A stretch of DNA of 64,000 nucleotides. Source: Streptomyces malachitofuscus. Lineage in GTDB: Bacteria; Actinomycetota; Actinomycetes; Streptomycetales; Streptomycetaceae. The notes beneath the pieces were generated by a model, which worked only from the letters and a program-made list of their open reading frames with translations, did no database searches and was not told the DNA's origin. The stretch is taken from contig NZ_BMUF01000006.1 in assembly GCF_014650055.1 (NCBI RefSeq), forward strand, positions 124,001-188,000. The letters run 5' to 3'. The translations under genes and the position numbers were made by a program. Of this stretch, positions 16,102-24,858 are shown piece by piece; the first letter of the stretch is position 1; each line of letters opens with the position of its first letter.

Positions 16102-18054
16102 GTGCAGACCCTGGCGTACGGCGAGTGGCCCTCGCCCATCGACGCGGCCACCGCCGCGGCCCACGACGGCAGCCCCGAGTTCGCGGACTTCGTCGGCGAC
16201 GAGGTGTGGTGGACCGAGCCCCGGCCCACCGAGGCCGGCCGGCGCACCCTGGTGCGCCGGTACGCGGACGGCACCGAGGAGTCGGTCCTCCACGCGCCGT
16301 GGAACGTGCGGACCCGGGTCATGGAGTACGGCGGCCGCCCCTGGGCCGGCGCCGTGCGCGACGACGGCCCGCTCCTGGTGTTCGTGAACTTCGCCGACCA
16401 GCGCCTCTACCGCTACGACCCGGGAGGCGGGCACCGCCCGCTCACCCCCGTGTCGCCGGTCGGGGAGGGGCTCCGCTGGGCCGATCCGGTGCTGCTGCCG
16501 GAGCGCGGCGAGGTGTGGTGCGTCCTGGAGGAGTTCACCGGCGACGGCCCCAGCGACGTACGCCGGGTCCTGGCCGCCGTCCCGCTGGACGGCTCCGCCG
16601 CCGAGGACCGGGACGCCGTGCGGGAACTGAGCGACGGACGGCACCGGTTCGTCACCGGACCGCGGCTCTCGCCCGACGGGCGGCGCGCGGCCTGGCTCGG
16701 CTGGGACCATCCGCGCATGCCGTGGGACGGCACCGAACTGGTCCTCGCCGACGTCACCGGGGACGGCACCCTGCGCGACGCCCGCACGGTGGCCGGCGGA
16801 CCCGAGGAGTCCGTCGCCCAGGCCGACTGGACCCACGACGGGAGGCTGCTGCACAGCAGTGACCGCACCGGCTGGTGGAATCTCTACCGGGACGGGGAGG
16901 CGCTCTGCCCGCGCGAGGAGGAGTTCGGCGGCCCGCTGTGGAAGCTGGGCCACCGCTGGTTCGCTCCGCTGGAGGGCGGGCTGATCGCCGTCCTGCACGG
17001 CCGGGGCGCCGCCGCACTCGGCATACTCGACCCGGAGACCGGTGAGGTCGTCGACGCCGCGGGCCCCTGGACCGAGTTCGCCCCCTCCGTGGCGGCCCAC
17101 GGCGAGCGGGTCGTCGCTGTCGGGGCCGGCCCGCGCAGCGCCCCCGAGGTGGTGGAGCTGGACACCCGGACGGGCCGGGCCCGGGTGATCGGTTCCCCGC
17201 ACCGGGACGCCGTGGACCCCGCCTACTACCCCGAGCCGCAGGTCCGCACGTTCGCCGGGCCCGACGGGCGCGAGATCCACGCCCACGTTCACCCGCCGCA
17301 CCACCCCGGCTGCACGGGGCCCGCGGGCGAGCGTCCCCCGTACGTGATCCGGGCGCACGGCGGCCCCACCGGCCGGGCGCCACTGGTGCTCGACCTGGAG
17401 ATCGCCTACTTCACCTCGCGCGGCATCGGCGTCGCCGAGGTCAACTACGGCGGCTCGACCGGATACGGGCGCGCCTACCGCAACCGGCTGCGCGGACAGT
17501 GGGGCGTGGTCGACGTCGAGGACTGCGCCGCCGTCGCGCTGGCCCTCGCCGACGAGGGCACCGCCGACCGCGACCGGCTCGCCGTCCGGGGCGGCAGCGC
17601 CGGCGGCTGGACCACCGCCGCCTCGCTCACCACCACCGACGTCTACGCCTGCGGCACCATCATCTACCCCGTGCTCGACCTCGCCGGCTGGGGGCCGGGG
17701 GAGACCCACGACTTCGAGTCCCAGTACCTGGAGACCCTGATCGGACCGCGGGCCGAGGTCCCCGAGCGGTATGTGCGGCGCTCGCCCGTCGAACACGCCG
17801 ACCGGCTCTCCGTGCCCTTCCTCATGCTCCAGGGACTGGACGACGTGATCTGCCCGCCCGTGCAGTGCGAGCGGTTCCTGGCCCGGCTGGCCGGCCGGGA
17901 CGTGCCGCACGCGTATCTCACCTTCGAGGGCGAGGGACACGGCTTCCGGCGGGCGGAGACGATGGTGCGCGCCCTCGAGGCGGAGATGTCGCTGTACGCC
18001 CAGGTGTTCGGGATGCGACCGCCCGGCATCCCGATGCTGGAGCTGGGCGAGTGA
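16102..18054 (+). CDS. S9 prolyl-oligopeptidase-family serine peptidase
   Basis: A 650-residue cytosolic enzyme with an N-terminal beta-propeller-like region and a C-terminal alpha/beta-hydrolase. The nucleophile motif is GGSAGGW near residue 500, the acid is in QGLDDVICPP and the histidine in EGEGHGFRR, matching acylaminoacyl-peptidase/dipeptidyl-peptidase members. The propeller gates access so that only short peptides are cut. GTG at 16102 is chosen because GGGGGAG lies three nt upstream; the frame extends upstream into the M20 gene without a better start. The gap to the M20 gene is 16 nt. Confidence 0.92.
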   Translation: MQTLAYGEWPSPIDAATAAAHDGSPEFADFVGDEVWWTEPRPTEAGRRTLVRRYADGTEESVLHAPWNVRTRVMEYGGRPWAGAVRDDGPLLVFVNFADQRLYRYDPGGGHRPLTPVSPVGEGLRWADPVLLPERGEVWCVLEEFTGDGPSDVRRVLAAVPLDGSAAEDRDAVRELSDGRHRFVTGPRLSPDGRRAAWLGWDHPRMPWDGTELVLADVTGDGTLRDARTVAGGPEESVAQADWTHDGRLLHSSDRTGWWNLYRDGEALCPREEEFGGPLWKLGHRWFAPLEGGLIAVLHGRGAAALGILDPETGEVVDAAGPWTEFAPSVAAHGERVVAVGAGPRSAPEVVELDTRTGRARVIGSPHRDAVDPAYYPEPQVRTFAGPDGREIHAHVHPPHHPGCTGPAGERPPYVIRAHGGPTGRAPLVLDLEIAYFTSRGIGVAEVNYGGSTGYGRAYRNRLRGQWGVVDVEDCAAVALALADEGTADRDRLAVRGGSAGGWTTAASLTTTDVYACGTIIYPVLDLAGWGPGETHDFESQYLETLIGPRAEVPERYVRRSPVEHADRLSVPFLMLQGLDDVICPPVQCERFLARLAGRDVPHAYLTFEGEGHGFRRAETMVRALEAEMSLYAQVFGMRPPGIPMLELGE

Positions 18055-18983
18055 GCCGGGTCGCAGCGCTGCGGCGGCCGCCCCGGCTCGCCCCCGGCGC
18101 CCGGGTGGCCGTCGTCGCACCCAGCGGCCCGGTGCCCGAGGAACGGCTGCTCGCCGGGCTCGACGTGCTGCGCGGCTGGGACCTCGACCCGGTCGTGGCG
18201 CCCCATGTCCTCGACCGGGACGCCGAGTTCGGCTACCTCGCGGGCGGCGACGCCGACCGGGCCGCCGATCTGCAGTCCGCGTGGTGCGACCCGGCCGTCG
18301 ACGCGGTGATCTGCGCCCGCGGCGGATACGGCGTGCAGCGCATCGTCGACACGCTCGACTGGGAGGCGATGCGGGCGGCCGGGCCGAAGGTGTTCGTCGG
18401 GTTCAGCGACATCACCGCGCTGCACGAGGCGTTCGCGGTCCGGCTCGGACTGGTCACCCTGCACGGGCCGATGGCCGCGGGCGTCGACTTCCTGAAGAGC
18501 ACGCGGGCGCAGAACCACCTCCGCGCCTCCCTCTTCACCCCCGAGACGGTCCGCACCATCCGCTCGGACGGCACGGCCCTGGCCCCCGGCCGGGCGCGTG
18601 GCGTCACCCTCGGGGGCTGCCTCTCCCTTCTCGCCGCCGACCTCGGCACCCCTCACGCCAGACCCTCCGCGCGCGGCGGACTGCTGTGCCTGGAGGACGT
18701 GGGGGAGGAGACGTACCGGCTCGACCGCTACGTCACCCAGCTGCTGCGGGCCGGCTGGCTGGACGGGGTGGCCGGGCTGCTGCTCGGGTCATGGGCGCAG
18801 TGCGAGCCGTACGACGGGGTGCGGGCGCTGCTCGCCGACCGCCTCGGCGGCCTCGGCGTGCCGGTGGCCGAGCAGTTCGGGTTCGGGCACTGCGACGACG
18901 CGCTCACCGTCCCCTTCGGCGTCACAGCCGAACTCGACGCCGACGCGGGCACGCTGACGCTGGACGAACCGGCGCTGGCCTGA
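18051..18983 (+). CDS. S66 family LD-carboxypeptidase
   Basis: A 310-residue protein of the LdcA/MccF family. The motif ICARGGYG precedes the nucleophile region FVGFSD, and CLEDVGEE and GFGHC carry the Glu and His expected for the S66 Ser-Glu-His triad. LdcA enzymes remove the terminal D-Ala from muropeptide tetrapeptides during recycling; MccF relatives cleave microcin-like conjugates. The GTG start overlaps the S9 stop in a GTGA junction. With M55, M20 and S9 enzymes upstream, a D-peptide or muropeptide recycling role is likely. Confidence 0.9.
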   Translation: MSRVAALRRPPRLAPGARVAVVAPSGPVPEERLLAGLDVLRGWDLDPVVAPHVLDRDAEFGYLAGGDADRAADLQSAWCDPAVDAVICARGGYGVQRIVDTLDWEAMRAAGPKVFVGFSDITALHEAFAVRLGLVTLHGPMAAGVDFLKSTRAQNHLRASLFTPETVRTIRSDGTALAPGRARGVTLGGCLSLLAADLGTPHARPSARGGLLCLEDVGEETYRLDRYVTQLLRAGWLDGVAGLLLGSWAQCEPYDGVRALLADRLGGLGVPVAEQFGFGHCDDALTVPFGVTAELDADAGTLTLDEPALA

Positions 18984-18988
18984 GCCGG

Positions 18989-19033
18989 CGCCGGACCCGG
19001 TGAGGGGGGCCGGGACCGCGCGCGGGTCCGGCG
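18989..19033 (+). terminator. Hairpin ending the peptidase run
   Basis: An 11-bp perfect stem (18989-18999 with 19023-19033) with a 23-nt loop, starting 6 nt after the S66 stop codon. Confidence 0.6.
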
Positions 19034-19053
19034 GGCCGTCGTAGGGTGGCAGG

Positions 19054-19605
19054 GTGCCGCACACCGCTTCCCGCTATCTCGCCGAAGGCGCCCGCGTGGG
19101 GCTGCGCCACTTCAGCCACGCGGACGGCGCCGAGTTCACCGCCCGTGCCCGGGAGAGCAAGGACCTGCACCACCCCTGGCTGTTCCCGCCGGACAGCGCC
19201 TCGGCCTACGCCGCCTACGCGGGGCGGCTGATCGAGGACCCCACCAAGGCGGGGTTCCTGGTCTGCGAGAAGGAGGCGGACGGAGCCCTCGCCGGGTTCA
19301 TCAACATCAACAACATCGTCGAGGGCGGCTTCCTGTGCGGTGCGCTGGGCTACGGCGCCTTCGCGCACGCGGCGGGGCGCGGGCTGATGCGCGAGGGCCT
19401 GAACCTCGTGGTGCGGCACGCCTTCGGCCCGATGCGGCTGCACCGTCTGGAGATCAACGTTCAGCCGGGCAACGCCGCCTCCATCGCTCTCGCCCGCTCC
19501 TGCGGGTTCCGCCTGGAGGGCTTCTCCCCGAAGATGCTCTTCATCGACGGGGCCTGGCGCGACCACCAGCGCTGGGCGATCACCAGCGAGATGACGGCCG
19601 GCTGA
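19054..19605 (+). CDS. GNAT family acetyltransferase, RimJ/RimL type
   Basis: A 183-residue N-acetyltransferase of the ribosomal-protein/amino-acid acetylating subfamily (RimJ/RimL). The fold is visible as GYGAFAHAAGRGLMREG (acetyl-CoA loop, slightly divergent) and EINVQPGNAASIALARSCGF, the typical final helix. The substrate is unknown. The start is GTG at 19054; there is no ribosome binding site, but TAGGGT ends 6 nt upstream, which suggests a leaderless mRNA. Confidence 0.85.
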   Translation: MPHTASRYLAEGARVGLRHFSHADGAEFTARARESKDLHHPWLFPPDSASAYAAYAGRLIEDPTKAGFLVCEKEADGALAGFININNIVEGGFLCGALGYGAFAHAAGRGLMREGLNLVVRHAFGPMRLHRLEINVQPGNAASIALARSCGFRLEGFSPKMLFIDGAWRDHQRWAITSEMTAG

Positions 19606-19620
19606 ACGGGTGGCTGAGGT

Positions 19621-19670
19621 GCGGGTGCGTCGTGGCTGGTCGCGCAGTTCCCCGCGCTCCTGAGGGGGTT
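19621..19670. repeat. Dispersed Streptomyces intergenic repeat
   Basis: This stretch, containing GTGGCTGGTCGCGCAGTTCC, is a variant of a short repeat I recall as scattered through many Streptomyces intergenic regions. A partial relative lies at 42141-42160. Its role is unknown. Confidence 0.5.
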
Positions 19671-19744
19671 GGTGCCTGCGCGTGCGGGCAAGCGCTGCCC
19701 CGGACCGTCCCGCCCTCTGTTCAGGCGGACCCGCGGCGGCTTCC

Positions 19745-21703
19745 ATGGAGATCGTGACGACGATCCGACGTGAGGTACTGACGCTGCCGGCCGCACACCT
19801 GGGCCCCGACAATCCGCTGCCCGCACTGCGGCCCCTCGACGAGATGCACCGCATCGAGGACCGCGACAAGGAGGATCTGCCGCGCGACATGGCGCGGCAG
19901 ATCGGCTACGCCCCGCTGCACAGTCTGCTGCCCGTTCCCGTCCGTGACGGCTACGACCGCCGGCGCGCACCCCGCCCTCTCGATGCCCTCGTGATCGAGA
20001 ACGACCGGCTGCGCGCCACCGTCCTGCCCGCCCTCGGCGGCCGGATCGCCTCCCTCCTCCACAAGCCGACGGGCCGCGAACTGCTGTACCGCAACCCGGT
20101 GTTCCAGCCCGCCAACTTCGCCCTCAACGGCGCCTGGTTCTCCGGCGGCATCGAGTGGAACATCGGCGCCACCGGCCACACCACGCTGTCCTGCTCTCCC
20201 GTGCACGCCGCCCGCGTCCCCGCCCCCGACGGCGGGGAGATGCTGCGCCTGTGGGAGTGGGAGCGGCTGCGCGACCTGCCGTTCCAGGTCGACCTGTGGC
20301 TGCCGGACGGCTCCGACTTCCTCCACGTCGGCGTCCGGATCCGCAACCCGCACCCCACGCCGGTACCGACGTACTGGTGGTCCAACATCGCCGTCCCCGA
20401 GGAGTGCCGCGTCCTGGCACCGGCCGAGGAGGCCTATCACTTCGGCTACGAGCGGCGGCTGCGCCGGGTACCCGTCCCGGAGTACGACGGGGTCGACCGC
20501 ACCTACCCGCCGAACAGCACCTACGCCGCCGACTACTTCTACGCGGTCCCCGACCACCGCAGGCCCTGGATCGCGGCCCTGGACGCCGGCGGCCACGGTC
20601 TGGTGCAGACCTCCACCGACGCGCTGCGCGGCCGCAAGCTGTTCGTCTGGGGCCGGGGCCCCGGCGGGCGGAGCTGGCAGCGATGGCTCACCGAGCCCGG
20701 CACCGGCGGCTACTGCGAGATCCAGGCGGGGCTCGCCCGCACCCAGCTGGAACACGTCCGGCTGGAGGCCGAGAGCGAGGTGTCCTGGCTGGAGGCGTAC
20801 GGACCCTTCACCGCCCGGCCCGAGGGGGAGTGGCACGGCGTGCTGGACGCGGCGGAGTCCCGCCTCGAAGCGGATCTCCCGCGCGCCGACGTCGACACCG
20901 CCTACGCGGCCTGGCGGGCGTGCGCCGACACCGACCCCGGTGAGCGGCTCGCGACCGGTTCCGGCTGGGGAGCACTGGAAGTGCTGCGCACCGGCTGGAA
21001 GCTGCCCGGCACACCCTTCGACGAGACCACCCTGGAGGAGGAACAGGCGCCCTGGCTGCACCTGCTGCGGGCCGGCTCCTTCCCCGAACCGGACGGCGCC
21101 CGGCCGCCCGGCGGCACCCTGGTGGCCCGGCACTGGCGCGACATGCTGGAGACCGCCCCCGCCACCCCGCTCACCGAGTACCACCTCGGTGTCGCGCAGT
21201 GGCACGCCGGCGACCGCGCACAGGCGGAGCGCAGCTGGGAACGGGGGCTCGGGCACACGTCGTCCGCGTGGCCGGCGCTGCGCTGCCTCGCCGTCGCCGA
21301 CCAGGAGGCCCACCACCCCGAGCGCGCCGCCGACCGCTACGCGCAGGCCTTCGACGACCTGTGCCGTCAGGCCGGCGACGAGGAGGGCGAGTGGACCGCC
21401 GTCACCGCTGCGCTCGGCCGGGAGGCGATCGAGGCGCTGCTCGCGGTGGGGCGTACGGCGGACGCGCGGTCCGTGTGGCGGCGGCTGGAGCCGGAGACCC
21501 GGGCCCGCGGACGCTTCCGGCTGACCGAGGCGGCGCTGCTGCTCGCCGAGGACCGGCGCGAGGAGGCCCGCGCCGTGTTCGACGCGGGCTTCGAGGTCGC
21601 CGACCTGCGTGAGGGGGACGAGGTCATCGGGCGGCTGTGGAGCGGCCTCACCGACGAACCCCTGCCGGAGCGGTACGACTTCCGGATGCGGCCGACACCG
21701 TGA
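19745..21703 (+). CDS. DUF5107 / aldose-epimerase-fold protein with TPR-like C-terminus
   Basis: A 652-residue cytosolic protein. The first about 370 residues resemble DUF5107, a galactose-mutarotase-like beta-sandwich (VLPALGGRIASLLHKPTGRELLYRNPVFQPA is the diagnostic region, around residues 88-118 in parts). The C-terminal third is helical, with TPR-like pairs (LGVAQWHAGDRAQAERSWERG). Such proteins are thought to act on carbohydrates, and the helical part probably binds a partner. No transporter or glycosidase is adjacent. The ATG lacks a clear ribosome binding site; an upstream in-frame start would add 21 unlikely residues. Confidence 0.82.
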   Translation: MEIVTTIRREVLTLPAAHLGPDNPLPALRPLDEMHRIEDRDKEDLPRDMARQIGYAPLHSLLPVPVRDGYDRRRAPRPLDALVIENDRLRATVLPALGGRIASLLHKPTGRELLYRNPVFQPANFALNGAWFSGGIEWNIGATGHTTLSCSPVHAARVPAPDGGEMLRLWEWERLRDLPFQVDLWLPDGSDFLHVGVRIRNPHPTPVPTYWWSNIAVPEECRVLAPAEEAYHFGYERRLRRVPVPEYDGVDRTYPPNSTYAADYFYAVPDHRRPWIAALDAGGHGLVQTSTDALRGRKLFVWGRGPGGRSWQRWLTEPGTGGYCEIQAGLARTQLEHVRLEAESEVSWLEAYGPFTARPEGEWHGVLDAAESRLEADLPRADVDTAYAAWRACADTDPGERLATGSGWGALEVLRTGWKLPGTPFDETTLEEEQAPWLHLLRAGSFPEPDGARPPGGTLVARHWRDMLETAPATPLTEYHLGVAQWHAGDRAQAERSWERGLGHTSSAWPALRCLAVADQEAHHPERAADRYAQAFDDLCRQAGDEEGEWTAVTAALGREAIEALLAVGRTADARSVWRRLEPETRARGRFRLTEAALLLAEDRREEARAVFDAGFEVADLREGDEVIGRLWSGLTDEPLPERYDFRMRPTP

Positions 21704-21718
21704 CCGGGTGAAGGGGCG

Positions 21719-22066
21719 TCAGGCGCGGCGGTCCGCGTACTCGTAGACCGCACCGTCCGGGTGCCGTGCGATGAGGTTGCGGCCCACCGGGGTGGGGACC
21801 GGGCCCGCGATGATGTCGGCGCCCATCTCCGCGAGCACCTGGCGGGCCTCGTCGACGTCCGGCACCGCGATGGTCGCCGCGACCCTGCGCAGCACGTCCA
21901 GTTCCGCCGCGGGACCGCTCATCAGCAGGAAGCAGCCCACCGCGGCGACCTGGACGCCTGCCCGCTCGAAGCGGAGGGCTCTGCCGCCCGCCAGCCGCTC
22001 GTAGAAGGGGATGGCGGTCTCGATGTCGTCGACGCAGACGCGCAGTGTGGCACCCAGAATCTCCAT
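21719..22066 (-). CDS. VOC superfamily (glyoxalase-fold) protein
   Basis: A 115-residue single VOC module with two beta-alpha-beta-beta-beta halves (ATLRVCVDDIETAIPFYERL, then ATIAVPDVDEARQVLAEMGA). The metal-ligand positions of true glyoxalase I are not all evident, so a binding, resistance or isomerase role cannot be separated. The start has no ribosome binding site; TAGGCT lies 6 nt upstream on the minus strand, again suggesting a leaderless transcript. It converges with the DUF5107 gene and diverges from the membrane protein gene at 22187. Confidence 0.85.
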   Translation of the reverse strand: MEILGATLRVCVDDIETAIPFYERLAGGRALRFERAGVQVAAVGCFLLMSGPAAELDVLRRVAATIAVPDVDEARQVLAEMGADIIAGPVPTPVGRNLIARHPDGAVYEYADRRA

Positions 22067-22127
22067 GGGAGGAGCCTAGTTGGGGCGGCCGGACCGGCGA
22101 GTGCGCCCCCGGACGCTCTTCACACGC

Positions 22128-22158
22128 CCTAACGCCCGCCGTACCGAGGGGCGTTAGG
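22128..22158. promoter_or_regulatory. 10-bp dyad between divergent VOC and membrane-protein genes
   Basis: CCTAACGCCC (22128-22137) and GGGCGTTAGG (22149-22158) form a perfect dyad with an 11-nt centre. It is placed to control either gene. A second dyad, GCCGGCC...GGCCGGC with GGGTACCC in its loop (22163-22186), abuts the next start codon. Confidence 0.45.
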
Positions 22159-22186
22159 TGCCGCCGGCCACGGGTACCCGGCCGGC

Positions 22187-22609
22187 ATGCAGCGCTTGGA
22201 GCACTTGGAGCATCTGGACAAACACCTCGTCGACGAGCTGGCGCAGGTGGCCCGCGAGACCGTGCGCGACGAACTGCGCGAACAGGCGCGGGGGCAGCGC
22301 CGCAAGGCCGCGTTCTACGCCGCGTCCGGCGCCGTCGCCCTGTACGCGGGCGCGGCGGTCGCGCTGGCCGTGGGGCTCGCCCTGGCCCTGGTCCTGCCCG
22401 GCTGGGCCGCCTCGCTGATCACGGCCGTGATCCTGGCCGTGCTGGCCTACGCACTGCGCGCCGCGGCCCGGCCCGCCGCTCCTCGGCCGGTCCCCGGGCA
22501 GGCCACAGCATCCCCGGGGGGAGGGGGCGCCCCGATTCCGCCGGTGCCGTCCGCCCCGCCCACCGCGGGCGTCGTTCCGCCGCGGCCGGACGACTCCGGC
22601 CGGGCCTGA
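22187..22609 (+). CDS. Phage-holin-family (DUF1469-like) membrane protein
   Basis: A 140-residue membrane protein. A charged amphipathic N-terminus (about 1-45) is followed by two closely spaced transmembrane helices (about 45-95) and a Pro/Gly/Ala-rich cytoplasmic tail. This is the layout of the putative actinobacterial holin superfamily III (DUF1469), chromosomal proteins often near stress genes rather than phage genes. A 7-bp stem ends exactly at the ATG and could hinder ribosome access. The GGGTACCC in the loop resembles a SigB-type -10 element, but no properly spaced -35 is present. Confidence 0.78.
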   Translation: MQRLEHLEHLDKHLVDELAQVARETVRDELREQARGQRRKAAFYAASGAVALYAGAAVALAVGLALALVLPGWAASLITAVILAVLAYALRAAARPAAPRPVPGQATASPGGGGAPIPPVPSAPPTAGVVPPRPDDSGRA

Positions 22610-22640
22610 CCGGCCCCCCGCCTCGTACCCGGCCCCGTCT

Positions 22641-23732
22641 TCAGCCCACTCTGTACTCGGCGACGTCCTGTGTCCGCAGCGTCAGACCGTGACCGAGACC
22701 CGCGACGGGGGCGACCGTGCCCCCGGTGGGGTCCAGGGCGCCGTCGAAGAGCATGTCCTCGATCCGGACGTGGTCGTGGAACCACTCGACGTGGCGCAGA
22801 TTCGGGACCGTGGCCGCCACCGCCGCGTGGACGTGCGGGGCGCAGTGGGCGGACACCTCCAGACCGTGCGCCTCCGCCAGCGCCGCCGCGTGCAGGAAGC
22901 CGGTGAGCCCGCCGCAGCGGGTCGCGTTCACCTGGAGACAGTCCACCGCCCCGGCCGTGATCAAGCGGGCGAAGTACGGCAGGTCGAACCCGTACCCCCC
23001 GGCGGTCACGTCGCTCACCACCGCGTCACGCACCAGCCGCAGCCCGGTCAGGTCGTCCGCCGACACCGGTTCCTCGAACCATCCCACCCCGTACTCGGCG
23101 AGGGTGTGCCCCACCCGCACCGCCTGCTTGCGGGCGTACGCCCCGTTGGCGTCCACGTAGAGATCGGCTTCTTCCCCGATGACATGCCGGGCGGTGCGCA
23201 CCCGGTGCAGATCGCGGGCCACCTCCCGCCCCCAGTCCTCGCCGATCTTCATCTTCACGCGTGGGATGTGCTGCCCGTGCACCCACCCGTTCAGCTGCGC
23301 GGCCAGGTGCGTGTCGTGGTACGTCGTGAAGCCCCCGCTGCCGTACACCGGCACCCGCTCCCGGCGTGCCCCGAGCAGCCGCACCAGCGGAAGCTCCAGC
23401 AGCCGCGCCTTGAGGTCCCACAGCGCGATGTCCAGCGCCGAGATCGCACAGGCCGCGATGCCCGGCCTGCCGATGTCGCGCACCGAGCGGCACATGGCGT
23501 CGTGGGCGGCCGGTATGTCCAGCGCGCTCATGCCCTCCACGAGCGGCCCGAGATGCCCGCTCAGGAAGTCGCCGACCGCCGGCGGACCGTACGTCCAGCC
23601 GGTCCCGGTGGCGTCACCCGCCGACACCTCGGCGATCACCACCGTCGTCGACTCCCAGGCCAGCGTTCCGTCCGCCTCGGGGGCGTCGGTCGGCACGGTG
23701 TACACGGAGACACCGGGGCGGTGCAGTTTCAT
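22641..23732 (-). CDS. Enolase-superfamily (mandelate racemase/muconate lactonizing) enzyme
   Basis: A 363-residue Mg-dependent enzyme. The capping domain is followed by the barrel with a KxK base motif (RVKMKIG, about residue 160), the metal Asp in YVDANGAY and the metal Glu in WFEEP. The third metal position, usually Glu or Asp, lies in SDVTAGGYGFD and is atypical. A His in SAHCAP could serve as the second base. These enzymes abstract a proton next to a carboxylate, often from sugar acids; the substrate here is unknown. GGGGAGGAG lies upstream. The gene follows the F420 oxidoreductase with a 20-nt gap, so the two form an operon. Confidence 0.9.
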   Translation of the reverse strand: MKLHRPGVSVYTVPTDAPEADGTLAWESTTVVIAEVSAGDATGTGWTYGPPAVGDFLSGHLGPLVEGMSALDIPAAHDAMCRSVRDIGRPGIAACAISALDIALWDLKARLLELPLVRLLGARRERVPVYGSGGFTTYHDTHLAAQLNGWVHGQHIPRVKMKIGEDWGREVARDLHRVRTARHVIGEEADLYVDANGAYARKQAVRVGHTLAEYGVGWFEEPVSADDLTGLRLVRDAVVSDVTAGGYGFDLPYFARLITAGAVDCLQVNATRCGGLTGFLHAAALAEAHGLEVSAHCAPHVHAAVAATVPNLRHVEWFHDHVRIEDMLFDGALDPTGGTVAPVAGLGHGLTLRTQDVAEYRVG

Positions 23733-23752
23733 CGTCGGTCGCTCCTCCCCGG

Positions 23753-24715
23753 TCACCCGGCCTGCTGGAGCTGCGGCAGCACCTTGGTGCGGTAGAAGTC
23801 GAAGAAGCCGCGCAGATCGGGGCCGATCTGGTTGACGTAGATCCGGTCGAATCCGGCGTCCGCGAACTGCAGGAGTTCGGCGACATGCTCGTCCACGTCG
23901 TCGCCGCACACCCGGTTCTCACGCACCATGTCCTCGGTGACCAGGGTCTGCGCCTGCTCGAAGTGCTTCGGCGAGGGCAGCACCTGGCCCAGCTCGCCGG
24001 GCAGCTGCTCGTTCGCCCAGAGCCGGTGCACCGTGCGCACGCAGTCCTCGCGGTCGGTGCCGTAGCAGACCTTGGTGCCGCCGCTGACCGGCTTCCCGCC
24101 ACCCCCGCCCTTGCGGTACTGCTCCACCATCGGGGCGTCCGGCATCATCGTGATGTAGCCGTCGCCGACCCGCGCCGCCAGCTTGGTCGCCGCCGGGCCG
24201 AAGCCCGAGATGTCGATCGGGACGGGCTGGTCCGGGACGGTGTACAGACGGGCGTTCTCCACCGTGTAGTGCGTGCCGTGGTGGTTGACCTCCTCGCCGG
24301 TGAACAGCCGGCGCATCACCTGTATGGCCTCCTCCAGCATGTCCAGGCGCACATGGGCGGGCGGCCAGTGGTCACCGAGGATGTGCTCGTTCAGGGCCTC
24401 GCCGGTGCCCACGCCCAGCCGGAACTCCCCCGGCGACATCACCGCGCTCGTGGCCGCCGCCTGCGCCACCACCGCCGGGTGCGTCCGCACGGTGGGGCAG
24501 GTCACCGCCGTACCCACCGGCAGCGACACCGCCTCGGACAGCGCGCCGATCACCGACCACACGAAGGGACTCTGCCCCTGCTCGTCGTTCCACGGGTGGT
24601 AGTGGTCCGAGATCCACAGCGCCTCGAACCCGGCCTGCTCGGCCATCCGCGCCTGCTCGATCAGCTCGGCGGGGCCGTACTGCTCGCACGAGAGGAAGTA
24701 GCCGTACTCGGGCAT
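23753..24715 (-). CDS. LLM-class F420-dependent oxidoreductase (G6PDH/FGD-like)
   Basis: A 320-residue TIM-barrel of the luciferase-like superfamily that uses coenzyme F420. Features typical of F420-dependent glucose-6-phosphate dehydrogenase relatives are visible: YGYFLSCEQYGPAELIEQA, WISDHYHPW, GTGEALNEHI and DISGFGPAATKLAARVGDGYI. It would pass hydride between its substrate and F420. GGAGG is nine nt before the ATG. It is the first gene of an operon with the enolase-family enzyme and has a consensus SigB-type promoter (24759-24782), so it is probably stress-induced. Confidence 0.92.
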   Translation of the reverse strand: MPEYGYFLSCEQYGPAELIEQARMAEQAGFEALWISDHYHPWNDEQGQSPFVWSVIGALSEAVSLPVGTAVTCPTVRTHPAVVAQAAATSAVMSPGEFRLGVGTGEALNEHILGDHWPPAHVRLDMLEEAIQVMRRLFTGEEVNHHGTHYTVENARLYTVPDQPVPIDISGFGPAATKLAARVGDGYITMMPDAPMVEQYRKGGGGGKPVSGGTKVCYGTDREDCVRTVHRLWANEQLPGELGQVLPSPKHFEQAQTLVTEDMVRENRVCGDDVDEHVAELLQFADAGFDRIYVNQIGPDLRGFFDFYRTKVLPQLQQAG

Positions 24716-24739
24716 GGGGGGTGCCTCCGCGACATGGGC

Positions 24740-24762
24740 GGTTCGGGTCCCGGACCGGGTAC
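24740..24762 (+). promoter_or_regulatory. Near-consensus SigB-type promoter for the NDH-2 operon
   Basis: GGTT-N13-GGGTAC on the plus strand, one base short of the usual 14-16 spacer. The -10 is part of the GGGTACCC palindrome used in the other direction by the F420 operon promoter. Confidence 0.45.
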
Positions 24763-24782
24763 CCGGGGGCCCCGGCGGAAAC
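24759..24782 (-). promoter_or_regulatory. SigB-type promoter for the F420 oxidoreductase operon
   Basis: Read on the minus strand this is GTTT-N14-GGGTAC, an exact fit to the Streptomyces SigB-family consensus GNNT-N14-16-GGGTAY. The -10 ends about 44 nt from the start codon. Confidence 0.7.
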
Positions 24783-24858
24783 CGGGCGGACGTTTGGCGG
24801 CCCCGGCCGGGGGGACGCGGAAGTCTCCCGACGTACGCGACAGCGCCGGAGGCGAACC

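Noticed and set aside
22187-22609. Prophage remnant suggested by the holin-like gene
   Set aside because: No other phage gene, integrase or attachment site is near; the family is a normal chromosomal one in actinobacteria.
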